Source: Psychroserpens luteus (GTDB lineage Bacteria; Bacteroidota; Bacteroidia; Flavobacteriales; Flavobacteriaceae). From it: a DNA stretch of 64,000 bases. Made by a program: the position numbers and the translations under genes. Numbering within the stretch: the stretch's first letter is position 1; every line of letters starts with the position of its first letter. Under the pieces are notes generated by a model. It saw only the letters and a program-made list of their open reading frames with translations, was not told where the DNA came from and ran no database searches. Location of the stretch: the NCBI RefSeq assembly GCF_015319355.1, contig NZ_JADILU010000010.1, positions 1 to 64,000 of the forward strand, written 5' to 3'. Of this stretch, positions 16,694 to 25,858 are shown in pieces.

Positions 16694-17812
16694 TTAATCC
16701 TTGATAAATTTAACCGTTTCAAACACATTCTCGTCTGTAGACACTTTTAAAAAGTACAATCCAGAATGTAATTGATTTACATTAATTGAATTAGAGTTCA
16801 GTTTACTAACTATCACACGTTTTCCTGTAATAGAAAATATTTCATAGTTAGAACCAATTAAATTTTGACTAGTTGATACCTCAAGACTGTTTGATACAGG
16901 GTTTCTATCTAATGATATTTTTGAAGAATTAAATTGGTTTTCATCTATTGATAAGGCTTGTCTTCCGTAGAATCCCTTATTTCCATTTGTAAGGTTAGTA
17001 ATAACTAAAGAAGCGTCATCACCTGTCCCAGTAATTTCATAATCAAATTCTGTTGAATCACTAGCATTTAGTAAATCGTAGAAGTAAGTGTTTTCAAATG
17101 ACACTTCTTCTTGTGTATCACATTCGGCTAATGTAATGGAAGCAAAATGTAAATTGAATGTTAATTGCGGATTAAAAAAATATTCTCCACTAATTTCATT
17201 GCAAGCTGCATTGCCAGTATAATTCAATCCTAAAAAACCAAGTGTTTCTTCAAACTGTATTGTAGGCAAAGTGTTTTCTATATTATTGATAATATTTGAA
17301 TCTATTTCCATAGAACTTAAAAACCAATTACCAATTATTTCTGGAGGTTGTGGAATCCAACCATAAATTGCATAGTTTGAATTTTCAATGTTTGTAAGTT
17401 GTAATACTTGATTATTTACAGAGCCTGTAATATTGTAGCTTAAATTAGTTGGATTACCTGAGCCATCCCAAAGTATTTCATGAAAATAATCGTATTCAAA
17501 ATCTTCTGTATTATTATAATAGCATCCTTCTAATGTGGCTGCCATTTCGATTATAGAAATTGTATTATCAACTTCATTAATAGCATAACTTCCTACATGT
17601 GTGTTGCATACCATTCCAGAAAAATCTAATCCATTTGATCCTTGTGTGTTAGAGAAAGTTATAATAGGATTATTTTCTCCAAAGTCAGTATTATAGTAAG
17701 TAGTACCATTATAATTGTAATTAAAGAGATACCAATCACCAGATATTTCATTCTGGGCAGATATTAAATTAAAAGAAAACAATAAAATAAGGAGTAAGTA
17801 GAACTGTTTCAT
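16694..17812 (-). CDS. Secreted META-like protein with T9SS type A sorting domain
   Basis: This is a 372-residue secreted protein. Its signal peptide (FYLLLILLFSFNLISAQ) is followed by two tandem copies of a lipocalin-like/META module. These span about residues 23-150 (ISGDWYLFNY) and 155-285 (IIGNWFLSSM, ACNEISGEYFF, ITLAECD). The spacing of the CN..SG and C residues resembles HslJ/META domains. Residues from about 300 form a T9SS type A sorting domain (NSLEVS, YEIFSITGK, LHSGLYFLKVS, KFIKD). The product is therefore predicted to be exported across the outer membrane. The ATG at 17812 is preferred over a TTG two codons upstream. Ligand and role are unknown. Confidence 0.75.
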   Translation of the reverse strand: MKQFYLLLILLFSFNLISAQNEISGDWYLFNYNYNGTTYYNTDFGENNPIITFSNTQGSNGLDFSGMVCNTHVGSYAINEVDNTISIIEMAATLEGCYYNNTEDFEYDYFHEILWDGSGNPTNLSYNITGSVNNQVLQLTNIENSNYAIYGWIPQPPEIIGNWFLSSMEIDSNIINNIENTLPTIQFEETLGFLGLNYTGNAACNEISGEYFFNPQLTFNLHFASITLAECDTQEEVSFENTYFYDLLNASDSTEFDYEITGTGDDASLVITNLTNGNKGFYGRQALSIDENQFNSSKISLDRNPVSNSLEVSTSQNLIGSNYEIFSITGKRVIVSKLNSNSINVNQLHSGLYFLKVSTDENVFETVKFIKD

Positions 17813-17845
17813 GAGCAATTAGATTTTTATACTAAAATACTAAAA

Positions 17846-18427
17846 TTAACCATGTATCGTCTCACTTTTGCTTAAATTTTTCATGATTTCTGCTTCGTAA
17901 TCAAGTAGTTGTTGCCATTTCTTATCAACAATTTCTCGATCTCCATATTGCCTGGCAAACCCTAAAAACATGGTATAATGATTGGCTTCACTCATCATCA
18001 ATTTTCTATAAAACTCTGCGAGTTCTTTATCTTTTAGTTCTTCAGAGAGTAATCTAAAGCGCTCACAGCTTCTCGCTTCAATAAGAGCAGCATATAGTAA
18101 TCTATGTACGAGTTGAGTGGTTCTACTTCCTCCTTTTGGGAAAAATTTAATGAGTTGAATCACATAATCATCTTTACGATCACGACCTAAAACCCAGCCA
18201 TTGGCAATGATTCTATCATGTACCATTTTAAAATGACTTATTTCTTCTTTTACAAGAGCAGTCATCTCTGTCACCAACTCTGTATATTCAGGGAAACTTA
18301 CAATCAACGAAATTGCAGTACTGGTTGCTTTTTGCTCACAGTATGCGTGATCTGTAAGAATCTCTTCAATATTTTTTTCAACGATATTAACCCAACGTGG
18401 ATCTGTTGGTAGTTTTAATCCTAACAT
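17846..18427 (-). CDS. miaE: tRNA-(ms2io6A37) hydroxylase
   Basis: This 193-residue non-haem diiron monooxygenase hydroxylates the isopentenyl chain of ms2i6A37 in tRNA. The ferritin-like diiron ligands are visible: Glu31, Glu62 and His65 (EISH), Glu117 (IEAR), Glu147 and His150 (EANH). Length and motif order match MiaE. The stop codon of the upstream lipoprotein gene lies two bases before this ATG, so the two may be co-transcribed. The reaction needs oxygen, which suggests an aerobic lifestyle. Confidence 0.9.
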   Translation of the reverse strand: MLGLKLPTDPRWVNIVEKNIEEILTDHAYCEQKATSTAISLIVSFPEYTELVTEMTALVKEEISHFKMVHDRIIANGWVLGRDRKDDYVIQLIKFFPKGGSRTTQLVHRLLYAALIEARSCERFRLLSEELKDKELAEFYRKLMMSEANHYTMFLGFARQYGDREIVDKKWQQLLDYEAEIMKNLSKSETIHG

Positions 18428-18429
18428 AA

Positions 18430-18993
18430 TTAACTATGGTCTTCAATTAAAGTTAAACGTTCGTTTCCTGACTTATCAATAAGGATTTCGTATAACTTAT
18501 AAGCTTTATTTTTTGGGTTAATGATAGAAATACCCAATGATAATTTTTCAGTATTTGATGCTTCTTGGTTTACCCAAACGTGTTCTAATGTGGCATTATT
18601 CCAAAAATCTGAAGCTTCAAAATCTCTAAATTTTTCTGCGGAAATGTGCCTACTATAAATAATCTTGTCTTCTACAGCGACAACGATATCAGATTCAAAA
18701 ACGCGATGGAATTGTGATGTTTTATTTAAGTTTTTGACAGTTTGTTTTATCAATATTTCCTGATCCATTACAGCATAATTCTTAACACTTACTTTGAACG
18801 TTTTAGAAATAATAGAATCAGTTTTTGTTTCTGTATAACTATCAGGATAATAATCTTTTAAATCGATTAACTTCTCTCTATTGTTAAACTCTAAAACAGC
18901 ATCGTTTATACGGTCAATTTTGCTTTTTCTGCTATCGCAAGATGTTAAAACGAATAGTATCATTACAGGGATAAAAAGAACTATTTTTTTCAT
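18430..18993 (-). CDS. Lipoprotein of unknown function
   Basis: This is a 187-residue precursor with a hydrophobic N-terminus and a lipobox ending LTSC (Cys19), so it is probably lipid-anchored. The rest is rich in charged residues and beta-strand-like segments, and I recognise no family. It lies between dnaX (whose 3' end is 10 bp upstream) and miaE in the same direction, so it is probably transcribed with them. There is no clear functional link to either. Confidence 0.6.
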   Translation of the reverse strand: MKKIVLFIPVMILFVLTSCDSRKSKIDRINDAVLEFNNREKLIDLKDYYPDSYTETKTDSIISKTFKVSVKNYAVMDQEILIKQTVKNLNKTSQFHRVFESDIVVAVEDKIIYSRHISAEKFRDFEASDFWNNATLEHVWVNQEASNTEKLSLGISIINPKNKAYKLYEILIDKSGNERLTLIEDHS

Positions 18994-19003
18994 GTTGAAT
19001 GTT

Positions 19004-20731
19004 TTATATACCTAAGCCAAAAATTTGTCTTAGCAATTCAATATTTGGATTTTTTTCTTTGAGCTTTTCGTATTTATCTTCATCTGTAAAAGCATACTTT
19101 TTAGCAATCTCTTCGTTGACAGTAATTACTAATTTTAAATTAAAATTCTTGAGCGTTTTTTTTATAAATTCCATCAAAGGATATTGAGCTCTCTCTAATT
19201 CAATTTTTAAAGTTTCGTTTGGGTAAGCGAGATGTATATCTGTTCCATTTAGTTTTGGTGTATCCATTTCTAAAATGGAAGCCATAATTCTTTCACCCTT
19301 TTTATGAAGTTGTTTGATATAAATATTCCATGTATTAATGAATTGTTCTTCAGTAAAATCTTCGGTAGGTAAATCATCAACATCAATGACAACTTCCATT
19401 TGTCGTATTAGATGCTCTTTTTTTGCTCTAATACTTTTTAATGATAGTCCAGAAGTACGATGATCTTTCTTTAAATCTAGAACAGGTCTCGATTCTTCGG
19501 CTAAAACAGGCTTATTTACAACTTTTCTATCTTCTTTAGAAGTTGTCTGTTCTTCTGTAGTTTTTGAAACATCTACAGATGTTTTCTTATTAATTGCAAC
19601 AGGAATAGGGGTAATTCCCTTTGATTTGAAGTAAGATGCTGGAATTATGTAATGTTTGCTATTTTTTTTTTCTCCATCAAAAGTGATAGAGGCAAGCTGC
19701 ATGAGACAAAGTTCAACCAGAAGTCGCTGGTTTTTACTGCCTTTATATTTTAAATCGCAATCATTTGCCAGTTCAATACCTTTTAATAAAAAATTATGAG
19801 GCGATTTTTTGGACTGTTTAAGATATTTGGCTTTGGTGTCTTCTCCAACTTCAAGAAGCTCAATAGTTTTTTCATTTTGGCAAACCATCAAATCTCTAAA
19901 ATGTGATGCAAGTCCTGCAATATAATGATGACCATCAAATCCTTTTGATAGCGTAGCATTAAATTGAACAAGCAATTCAGGGATTTTATTCTCTAAAATA
20001 TAATCTGTACTTGTAAAATAAGTTTCGTAATCGAGAACATTTAAATTTTCGGTAACAGCTTGTCTAGTAAGCTCTTTTCCGGAGAAACTAACCACACGAT
20101 CAAAGATAGAAAGCGCGTCACGCATGGCTCCATCTGCTTTTTGAGCAATAATATGAAGTGCGTCATCTTCTGCATTGATGCCTTGTTCTTTTGCGATATA
20201 TTTTAAATAATCTTTAGCATCTTTTACTGTAATACGTTTGAAATCAAAAATCTGGCAACGCGATAAAATGGTTGGGATGATTTTATGTTTCTCTGTAGTT
20301 GCTAAAATGAAAATACAATGCTTTGGTGGTTCTTCTAATGTTTTAAGAAATGCATTAAAAGCTGCTTGTGAGAGCATGTGCACCTCATCAATGATATACA
20401 CTTTGTATTTACCAACTTGTGGCGGAATACGAACTTGGTCTGTTAAACTTCTAATATCATCAACAGAGTTGTTTGATGCTGCATCGAGTTCAAAAATGTT
20501 AAAAGCGAAGTCTTCATCCTCTTTTTCGTTACCATCACTGTTAATCATTTTTGCTAAAATACGAGCACATGTTGTTTTACCAACACCACGAGGACCAGTA
20601 AACAAAAGGGCTTGCGCTAAATGATTGTTTTCAATAGCATTTAATAAAGTATTAGTAATAGCTTGTTGCCCAACAACATCCTTGAATGTTTCGGGTCTAT
20701 ATTTACGAGCTGATACTACGAAGTGTTCCAA
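19004..20731 (-). CDS. dnaX: DNA polymerase III subunit gamma/tau
   Basis: This is the 575-residue clamp-loader ATPase. It has Walker A GPRGVGKT (46-53), Walker B IIDEVH (113-118), and the SRC motif with the arginine finger (157-159). A variable tau-like C-terminal region follows from about residue 370. The four-cysteine zinc module that normally follows Walker A is absent: residues 60-78 contain no cysteine. The start is TTG: the frame upstream of SARKYRP contains no ATG before the preceding stop. I saw no slippery frameshift site that would make a short gamma form. Confidence 0.93.
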   Translation of the reverse strand: MEHFVVSARKYRPETFKDVVGQQAITNTLLNAIENNHLAQALLFTGPRGVGKTTCARILAKMINSDGNEKEDEDFAFNIFELDAASNNSVDDIRSLTDQVRIPPQVGKYKVYIIDEVHMLSQAAFNAFLKTLEEPPKHCIFILATTEKHKIIPTILSRCQIFDFKRITVKDAKDYLKYIAKEQGINAEDDALHIIAQKADGAMRDALSIFDRVVSFSGKELTRQAVTENLNVLDYETYFTSTDYILENKIPELLVQFNATLSKGFDGHHYIAGLASHFRDLMVCQNEKTIELLEVGEDTKAKYLKQSKKSPHNFLLKGIELANDCDLKYKGSKNQRLLVELCLMQLASITFDGEKKNSKHYIIPASYFKSKGITPIPVAINKKTSVDVSKTTEEQTTSKEDRKVVNKPVLAEESRPVLDLKKDHRTSGLSLKSIRAKKEHLIRQMEVVIDVDDLPTEDFTEEQFINTWNIYIKQLHKKGERIMASILEMDTPKLNGTDIHLAYPNETLKIELERAQYPLMEFIKKTLKNFNLKLVITVNEEIAKKYAFTDEDKYEKLKEKNPNIELLRQIFGLGI

Positions 20732-20853
20732 ATTTACTTTACTTTTTTTAACATCTTCTTGATGTTTTTTGAACGAATAACAAAGTTAAACATTCAGTAT
20801 AAAAATAGTAATTATGAAGCTAAGATTTAAAACGAGTTATTAACAATTAATTG

Positions 20854-20861
20854 TATTTTTG
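20854..20861 (+). promoter_or_regulatory. -7 promoter element of rnpB
   Basis: TATTTTTG matches TAnnTTTG and ends five bases before the first base of the P1 helix of RNase P RNA. This is the distance expected if transcription starts at the mature 5' end. No perfect TTTG is present at -33; TTTA at 20826-20829 is the nearest. Confidence 0.55.
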
Positions 20862-20866
20862 CCAGC

Positions 20867-21174
20867 AAGTAAATCGCCTTATCGCAGAGATATCATGTCT
20901 CTGAGGAAAGTCCGGACACCGTAGTGCAATCATAGTGGCTAACAGCCATCCATCGTAAGGTGAGGAAAAGTGCAACAGAAAGTATGTACAGGTCATGCTG
21001 TAGTGAAACCAGGTAAACTCTATGTGGTGCAATGTCATGTAAACTAGTGCTTGAGCGTACACGCGCGATGCTAGAGGGTAGACAGCTAAAGTTTGCTGGT
21101 AACAGTAAACGTAGATAAATGATAAGGGTCAAGACTTTATGTTTTGATACAGGATCCGGCTTATAGATTTACTT
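20867..21174 (+). ncRNA. rnpB: RNase P RNA (bacterial class A)
   Basis: The conserved 5' core GAGGAAAGTCCGGAC occurs at about 20911-20925. The 3' core with AGATAAATGA lies at about 21113, and ACAGGATCCGGCTTATAG close to the end. The ends are set by the P1 helix: AAGTAAATC (20867-20875) pairs with GATTTACTT (21166-21174). The RNA is the ribozyme that removes 5' leaders from tRNA precursors. Short open frames on the minus strand here are shadows. A terminator follows directly. Confidence 0.96.
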
Positions 21175-21180
21175 ACTCAA

Positions 21181-21212
21181 AAAAACCCTTTACATTTTGT
21201 AAAGGGTTTTTG
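21181..21212. terminator. Terminator after rnpB
   Basis: The stem AAACCCTTTAC / GTAAAGGGTTT with an ATTTT loop is followed by T residues. It lies between rnpB (plus) and the convergent small secreted protein gene (minus). Confidence 0.85.
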
Positions 21213-21230
21213 TTTAAATGTAAAATGTGT

Positions 21231-21764
21231 TTATTTTTTAGGAGATGTTAGTATGAAACCTTGAGATGTAGCAACATTTAGTATATCGTAATAATAACGT
21301 ATAAATACAATTTTTCCACCTTCAACTAAAGAGGCAGTGTGATAAGGAACTATTATTTGTTTTTTAGTTTTTTTATCTGTTATAGTATTAGTTCCCCAAG
21401 ATAAAATCCATTCGCCTTCATTCCAATTGTTTTCAACTTTTACAGGTAAATACAGGTCTGAACTAATAGAGTGGGTGAATTGATCTGTGCTTTGTTTAAA
21501 ATAGTCTTTATGTTGTGTAACATTTAAAGAGTCTAAAGCTCCATTAAGTCCATGAATCATAGCCTTTTCGTGAAGTTGTGCATTCATTGTAGCGACATCA
21601 CCTTTTTGTAATGCAGCAGTATAATTTTGTAAAAGTGCGATAGCAGTTTTTGCATTATCAAATTCTAAGGTAACTAAAACATCACTGTCACTACTTTGTG
21701 CGTTTAGAGTCAACCCTAATAAAAGTGTAAATACTAATACTAATGATTTTTTTAATGTTCTCAT
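21231..21764 (-). CDS. Secreted SnoaL/NTF2-like protein
   Basis: This 177-residue precursor carries a signal peptide (SLVLVFTLLLGLTLNAQ). The mature part starts with a helical segment, LLQNYTAALQKGDVATMNAQLHEKAMIHG. It continues with curved beta strands (WILSWGTNTITDKKTKK, VFIRYYYD), a pattern seen in NTF2-like folds. It is predicted to be periplasmic or secreted. Substrate and role are unknown. It is a single-gene unit with rnpB convergent downstream. Confidence 0.6.
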   Translation of the reverse strand: MRTLKKSLVLVFTLLLGLTLNAQSSDSDVLVTLEFDNAKTAIALLQNYTAALQKGDVATMNAQLHEKAMIHGLNGALDSLNVTQHKDYFKQSTDQFTHSISSDLYLPVKVENNWNEGEWILSWGTNTITDKKTKKQIIVPYHTASLVEGGKIVFIRYYYDILNVATSQGFILTSPKK

Positions 21765-21992
21765 AATTGTTTGATTTTGGTTAATATAATTGTTGTTTAA
21801 TAGCCTTTATTAACACATATCAAAAGTAGGAACTAGAAGGAAGCTTGTTTATAGGTGTAATTTTGAGTAAAACTCAGAGTTGAAGTTATATAAATTTAGG
21901 TATAAATTTTAATTAAGATTTATACTACAAATAAACGTGCTCTTATTTATTTTAAATAGAGGAGATGTACTGAAAATTAAAATCAGGTAGAT

Positions 21993-22526
21993 TTACTCGA
22001 AAAAACTAAACATGTTACCACCATAACTTCTAGAGTGTGTATAGTGGTCTAAGTGAGATAAATCTGTGTGTTTAGAGTGTTCTACGATCAATATTCCGTC
22101 GGTTTCTAATAATTTATTCTCAAATATTAATTGTGGAATTTTAGCAAATTCTTCCGTAGGAAAATCGTAAGGAGGATCTGCAAAGATAATAGTATGTTGT
22201 TGTTGCGATCTTTCTAAAAATTTAAATACATCACTTTTAATGGTTGTAATCGCCATTTCAAAACTCTCTGCAGTTTCATTGATGAATTTGATACAACCAT
22301 GATGACTGTCTACAGCAGTAATTTGTTCTGTACCACGAGATGCAAATTCATAACTTATATTACCTGTACCAGAAAATAAATCTAATACTGATATGTCATC
22401 AAAGTAATACTGATTGTTAAGAATATTAAACAGAGACTCTTTAGCCATGTCTGTAGTTGGTCTTACTGGTAATTTTTTTGGTGCAGATATTCTACGACCT
22501 TTATATTTGCCTGATACGATACGCAT
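21993..22526 (-). CDS. rsmD: 16S rRNA (guanine966-N2)-methyltransferase
   Basis: This is a 177-residue Rossmann-fold methyltransferase. It has the N-terminal RIVSGKYKGRRI and RPTTDMAKESLFNIL (22-36), the SAM-binding DLFSGTGN (49-56), and the catalytic DPPY (117-120). These are the RsmD hallmarks; the enzyme modifies G966 of 16S rRNA on the small subunit. Its ATG overlaps the stop of the DUF3822 gene by one base, so the two are coupled. This pairing is common in Bacteroidota. Confidence 0.92.
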   Translation of the reverse strand: MRIVSGKYKGRRISAPKKLPVRPTTDMAKESLFNILNNQYYFDDISVLDLFSGTGNISYEFASRGTEQITAVDSHHGCIKFINETAESFEMAITTIKSDVFKFLERSQQQHTIIFADPPYDFPTEEFAKIPQLIFENKLLETDGILIVEHSKHTDLSHLDHYTHSRSYGGNMFSFFE

Positions 22527-23329
22527 TAACTAAAGCTGTTTAATAAAGTGAAATCACTATGGTTATAATCTAAATTGTTTTCAATGGTGTAATTATAATT
22601 TGGTTTTAAAAACTCAACAAATCTTATGTATTTGTAGATAATTTCAAAAAGCTCATCATTTTTATTTATACCACCAAGTAATACTATTTTAATAGTTTCT
22701 GGATCAAGTTTTAATTGTTCTAAAGTGAACAAAATATAATAAATAAAATCTTCTTTAGAAGAGTATTCAAATGTATTATAAAAATGGAGTACTTTATTTT
22801 TAATAGCTATAATTTCAAAAGTAGCGCCATTAACATTAATATATAATGTTGTACCTGTATTACTAGGTGTTATTTGTAATAATGTCTCAATCAAAACAGT
22901 AGAGGAGTGCTTGTAATCAAAGCTTCCAAAAGTTTCAAAGATATAATTATTGATATTGATTAAAGGTACATATACATTTGCACTATCATTGGTTGATAAG
23001 GTATCGTAACTTATATAATCTGTTTTTAAAATCTTTGCATTGAATTTTAAATAATCTGCCATATTATTTTCATCAAATAAATCATTAGGTACAAGGCAAG
23101 ACAATTCATTTTGATACAAACACATAACAGAATTAAAAGTTTGTTGAAGTTCTAAGTTAGACTCAATAGCACTTTTTAACTCATTTAGTAATTCAAAAGG
23201 TGTTGCTTTTTTGTCTAAATGTAAATGTTTAATGAATTCAATAGTATTGCTAGTGCGATTTAAAACGCAAAAAGAAAGTCCACTCAAACGAATTTGAATG
23301 GACAAAGCTTTGATACTATTTTGTTTCAA
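22526..23329 (-). CDS. DUF3822 family protein
   Basis: This 267-residue protein of the DUF3822 type resembles an actin-like/ASKHA fold. Early strands are LSIQIRLSGLSFCVLNRTSN, with later segments VLIETLLQI, TTLYINVNGATFEIIAIKN and IKIVLLGGINKN. The function is unknown. The start is TTG at 23329, four bases after the stop of the upstream membrane protein gene; no ATG is available in frame upstream of the conserved N-terminus. It is translationally linked to rsmD. Confidence 0.75.
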   Translation of the reverse strand: MKQNSIKALSIQIRLSGLSFCVLNRTSNTIEFIKHLHLDKKATPFELLNELKSAIESNLELQQTFNSVMCLYQNELSCLVPNDLFDENNMADYLKFNAKILKTDYISYDTLSTNDSANVYVPLININNYIFETFGSFDYKHSSTVLIETLLQITPSNTGTTLYINVNGATFEIIAIKNKVLHFYNTFEYSSKEDFIYYILFTLEQLKLDPETIKIVLLGGINKNDELFEIIYKYIRFVEFLKPNYNYTIENNLDYNHSDFTLLNSFS

Positions 23330-23333
23330 TATT

Positions 23334-24074
23334 TTAGTTATTTGTACTTAAGTTTTTAGGCCAGTTACCTTTGGTATCTGCTTCTTCCATAGAACCTACT
23401 TGTAATTTTGGTCCTCTTACGCCATCTACAGACATCACTTCCTTTTCTTTAGCGACTAAGTTTTTTTCTTGATCATATAAAATAACGTCTTTGTCTACCC
23501 AAGCAGCAAAAACAGGAATACCAGTATCTGCCATTACTCCAGCATCTAATTCAATTTTAGTACCTGGTTTACCAATCCCTTCAGGAAGGTTCATCATCGT
23601 TTTGTAACGCGTATCTGCACCAAATAAAGAATCTTTTACTGATGCATATCCTAAGGTATCAATTAATATTATTGATTTAGTCATTGTTACACCTCCAAAT
23701 CTTTTAGTTAATTCTTCATCAACAATAGTAGTATCTCTACGTTGTGTAATTGTGAATTTTCCTGTTTCTATGAAATTAACAAGTTTATCATAATCACTAG
23801 TAAATTGACCTTTTACAGTTTTATGAGCTAATTCAGCATCTCTAATGTCTTTCAATTTTACAATAACCTTTTTGTAACGGTCATCTTTAAGTTTATTAAA
23901 TTGAATCTCGCCATATACAGACATAACGGTTATATATCCCAAAAAGATAATTAAAGCCCAAAGCACGATGTTTAGTACAGGTTTTAATTTTTTAGGTACA
24001 AATTTATCGATTAACCAAACGATACCAATGGTAAGTGCGATTAGACCAACAACTACAAGAATTACATTTAACAT
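23334..24074 (-). CDS. Conserved membrane-anchored protein, function unknown
   Basis: This 246-residue protein has two N-terminal membrane helices (about 4-21 and 32-52) and a soluble C-terminal part of roughly 190 residues. That part contains a coiled-coil-like stretch (KLKDDRYKKVIVKLKDIRDAE). It is the first gene of a three-gene set with DUF3822 and rsmD. I do not recognise a family with known function. Confidence 0.6.
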   Translation of the reverse strand: MLNVILVVVGLIALTIGIVWLIDKFVPKKLKPVLNIVLWALIIFLGYITVMSVYGEIQFNKLKDDRYKKVIVKLKDIRDAELAHKTVKGQFTSDYDKLVNFIETGKFTITQRRDTTIVDEELTKRFGGVTMTKSIILIDTLGYASVKDSLFGADTRYKTMMNLPEGIGKPGTKIELDAGVMADTGIPVFAAWVDKDVILYDQEKNLVAKEKEVMSVDGVRGPKLQVGSMEEADTKGNWPKNLSTNN

Positions 24075-24109
24075 AGTTAGTGTTTTTTTTATTTTGTTAA
24101 GGAGTTACA

Positions 24110-24117
24110 CAAATCTA
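24110..24117 (-). promoter_or_regulatory. Possible -7 element upstream of the 23334-24074 gene
   Basis: On the minus strand the sequence reads TAGATTTG, matching TAnnTTTG, about 36 bp upstream of the ATG. No perfect TTTG lies at the expected -33 distance. Confidence 0.4.
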
Positions 24118-24280
24118 CAATTTTTTTTCAATCGTTAAAACATTGTAGAAATAATTCATTCAAAGTTGAAAGATATAAAATTACTTTCATATTCTATAAC
24201 AAAATTTGTTTTGTGAAGTGATTAAATCGTTTCGGCTTTATACCTTACCTTGCATTTCAATTTGTATATCAAATATTTAA

Positions 24281-25708
24281 ATGACCACATCAGATTTCTA
24301 TAAATTACTTATTCAAAAGTTTCCTTTTAAACCTACATTAAAGCAAACCATTGCTTTAGAGCAATTGTCCAACTTTGTTTTTAATGATTCTCCTAATGCA
24401 TTATACCTATTAAAAGGGTTTGCAGGAACAGGGAAAACAAGCATTACAGGTACACTAGTTTCTAATTTATGGCAAACAAAAAAAAGTGCAGTTTTGTTAG
24501 CTCCAACAGGTAGAGCAGCAAAAGTAATCTCTAATTACTCTAAAAAAGAAGCTTTCACTATTCATAAAAAAATCTATTTTCCGAAGAAAGATAAAGGAGG
24601 AGGCGTAAAATTTGTATTACAACCAAATAAGCATCGCAACACGATATTTATTGTGGATGAAGCATCGATGATTCCAGATGTGCCTTCAGATTCTAAAAAT
24701 ATTGAAAGCACGTCCTTATTAGATGATTTGATGAGTTATGTGTATTCTGGTCACAACTGTAAATTATTGCTTATTGGTGATAAAGCGCAGTTGCCTCCTG
24801 TAAAATCAGATTTATCTCCAGCTTTAGATCAAAGATTATTAGAATTAAATTATGATAAAAACGTCACTAGTATTGAACTTGATGAAGTAGTAAGACAAAA
24901 TCAAGACTCAGGTATTTTAAGTAATGCAACCAGAATAAGAGAAGTTATAGAGAATGATTTTTATGAGTCCTTTACATTTAACCTCAATGGGTTTGATGAT
25001 ATTGTAAGACTAATAGATGGCCATGAGGTCATGGATGCAATCAACGATTCTTATAGCGCAAATGGTCATGAAGACACTGCAATTATTGTAAGAAGTAATA
25101 AAAGAGCTAATCTTTATAATCAACAAATACGTAACCGAATTCTATTTAACGAAAACGAGCTCACAGTTGGTGATTTTTTGATGGTCGTTAAAAATAATTA
25201 CTTCTGGATCAAGCCAACAACCGAAGCTGGTTTTATAGCAAATGGTGATATCATTCAGGTTTTAGAGATTTTCTCAATTACGACATTATATGATTTTCGC
25301 TTTGCCGAAGTCAAAGTTCAAATGGTTGATTACCCAAAAATGCAACCTTTTGAAACCGTTTTATTGTTAGATACTATAGAAGCAGAAACGCCTTCACTCA
25401 CTTACGAAGATAGTAACCGTTTGTATCAAGAGGTTCAAAAAGATTTTGAAGACGAAACTTCCAACTATAAAAAGTTCTTAAAGATTAAAGGCAATAAACA
25501 CTTTAATGCATTGCAGGTAAAGTTTTCTTATGCGATTACGTGTCATAAATCACAAGGTGGACAATGGAATACCATTTTTGTAGAACAACCCTATTTACCA
25601 AACGGAATAGATAAAGACTACATGAGATGGTTGTACACAGCAGCTACCAGAGCTAAAGAGAAATTGTATTTAATTGGTTTTAAAGATGAGTTTTTTGAAG
25701 AAGATTGA
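24281..25708 (+). CDS. RecD/Dda-like superfamily 1 helicase
   Basis: This is a 475-residue AAA ATPase of the RecD2/Dda type. It has Walker A GFAGTGKT (46-53), motif II VDEAS near residue 128, and GDKAQLPPV (motif III) near 170. The C-terminal UvrD_C2-like part contains YAITCHKSQG near 418 and the motif VI-like YTAATRAKEKLYLIG. It should unwind DNA 5' to 3'. It is too short to be a full RecD partner of RecBC, and no recB or recC is nearby, so a stand-alone repair role is likely. Confidence 0.8.
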   Translation: MTTSDFYKLLIQKFPFKPTLKQTIALEQLSNFVFNDSPNALYLLKGFAGTGKTSITGTLVSNLWQTKKSAVLLAPTGRAAKVISNYSKKEAFTIHKKIYFPKKDKGGGVKFVLQPNKHRNTIFIVDEASMIPDVPSDSKNIESTSLLDDLMSYVYSGHNCKLLLIGDKAQLPPVKSDLSPALDQRLLELNYDKNVTSIELDEVVRQNQDSGILSNATRIREVIENDFYESFTFNLNGFDDIVRLIDGHEVMDAINDSYSANGHEDTAIIVRSNKRANLYNQQIRNRILFNENELTVGDFLMVVKNNYFWIKPTTEAGFIANGDIIQVLEIFSITTLYDFRFAEVKVQMVDYPKMQPFETVLLLDTIEAETPSLTYEDSNRLYQEVQKDFEDETSNYKKFLKIKGNKHFNALQVKFSYAITCHKSQGGQWNTIFVEQPYLPNGIDKDYMRWLYTAATRAKEKLYLIGFKDEFFEED

Positions 25709-25858
25709 GTTTAGTTTTCAGTCGCAGTTTCAATTTTCAGATGAAAATTAAGAAAATAGTTGTATTTTTTTCTTCGGAAATAGGATAACTCCAAAATCGC
25801 TCAATAAAATCAATTCTTATAAAGGTTTAAAATTTCCGAAGAAAGAATTATATATAAT
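25709..25858. promoter_or_regulatory. Intergenic region with an inverted pair of TTCCGAAG octamers
   Basis: CTTCGGAA at 25772-25779 and TTCCGAAG at 25834-25841 are in inverted orientation. They are extended to TTCTTCGGAAAT and ATTTCCGAAGAA, giving 12-bp complementary arms 50 bp apart. No T run follows directly, so it is not a standard terminator. Confidence 0.5.

Noticed and set aside
20847-21132. Short minus-strand open frames with MTLHHIEF-type products
   Set aside because: They lie on the opposite strand of rnpB, whose RNA structure explains the sequence.
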